24,720 bases of DNA from the NCBI GenBank assembly GCA_002314945.1, contig DCHV01000075.1:1-24720 (forward strand), written 5' to 3'. Below the pieces are notes generated by a model that worked only from the letters and a program-made list of their open reading frames with translations, searched no databases and had not been told where the DNA came from. Shown here piece by piece: positions 24,505-24,720 of this stretch (positions are counted from its first letter, which is position 1; each line of letters starts with the position of its first letter). Position numbers and translations under genes: made by a program. Origin of the DNA: Prevotellaceae bacterium UBA1743. GTDB lineage: Bacteria > Bacteroidota > Bacteroidia > Bacteroidales > Bacteroidaceae.

Positions 24505-24589
24505 CCGCGTCCGGAAACACCTCGGGAGTTAGAGAACCGATAGACTGATGCATCACATACAATTATACGCCGTATGCCCCAAAATCGGG

Positions 24590-24622
24590 TTTACCGTATA
24601 TTTACCGCGTATTTACTTTTCC
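24590..24622. repeat. 11-bp-period tandem array, TTTAC units
   Basis: TTTACCGTATA (24590-24600), TTTACCGCGTA (24601-24611) and TTTACTTTTCC (24612-24622) are consecutive 11-bp units. The first two share 9 of 11 bases; the third keeps only the TTTAC start. A further TTTATCGGAAT at 24630-24640 is out of step. Function unknown. Confidence 0.7.
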
Positions 24623-24720
24623 ACCTGTATTTATCGGAATATCAGCATGTTCACAACACCAAAAATACATGCATTTCTTTCATTGGACAACACACAGACA
24701 GCCATTGACAAGCAGAGAAC

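Larger units (their letters stand above)
24173..24720. other. Gene-free region upstream of the ATPase to the window end
   Basis: No convincing gene. Open frames such as 24362-24562 (minus, 66 codons) have no recognisable domain and run through repeats. The region holds the ATPase promoter box, the three 33-bp-spaced elements (24214-24297), a promoter-like CAACTTTGCGCC at 24382-24393 with no gene after it, and two 11-bp-period arrays (24465-24504 and 24590-24622). I see nothing clear from 24640 to 24720. Confidence 0.65.

Noticed and set aside
24362..24562. 66-codon minus-strand open frame upstream of the ATPase
   Set aside because: It runs through an 11-bp array, whose non-multiple-of-3 unit shifts the frame each time, and no domain is visible.

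Overview
The window looks like a chromosomal segment of a Bacteroidales bacterium, most likely Prevotella-like. Evidence: a SecA of about 1,106 residues (longer than the roughly 900 of E. coli), several candidate promoters with the Bacteroidetes -7 box (TAnnTTTG), families typical of this order (GH92, secreted GH130, DUF4923, DUF4105 and AAA_14/DUF4143 ATPases), and little use of Shine-Dalgarno sequences. No rRNA, tRNA, CRISPR array, transposase, integrase or SusC/SusD pair was seen.

Region 1 (about 1-9000) is an accessory carbohydrate-degradation cluster. It holds a lipoprotein resembling a GH42-like TIM barrel (minus), a GH92 alpha-mannosidase translationally coupled to a nitroreductase (plus), a secreted DUF5005/DUF4185-like beta-propeller protein (plus), and a coupled pair on the minus strand: a secreted GH130 beta-mannosidase and a CE15-type esterase. 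The two mannosidases suggest use of alpha- and beta-linked mannosides (mannan or N-glycan). The propeller gene is bracketed by a roughly 40-bp duplication of the nitroreductase 3' end, as if it had been inserted there.

Region 2 (about 9000-16400) starts with a DUF4923 protein divergent from the esterase gene. Convergent to it is a minus-strand operon read from about 16400: DUF4105 membrane protein, a secreted alkaline-phosphatase-fold protein that has lost most of its catalytic and metal residues, secA, and a small acidic protein.

Region 3 (about 16500-22900) is a plus-strand envelope and housekeeping cluster: coaX (type III pantothenate kinase), an outer-membrane beta-barrel, LptC, a CNNM/CBS/CorC-type membrane protein, and, from its own promoter, a PpiD/SurA-like periplasmic folding factor ending at a strong terminator.

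Region 4 (about 22970-24720) holds one minus-strand AAA_14/DUF4143 ATPase. Upstream of it lie three near-palindromic 17-bp elements at an exact 33-bp period, then gene-free DNA.

The two large gene-free gaps (1793-2324 and 24173-24720) both contain short tandem arrays with an 11-bp unit. In the first gap these form a 17-bp perfect inverted repeat. Together with the 33-bp (3 x 11) operator-like array, they are the most unusual non-coding structure here.
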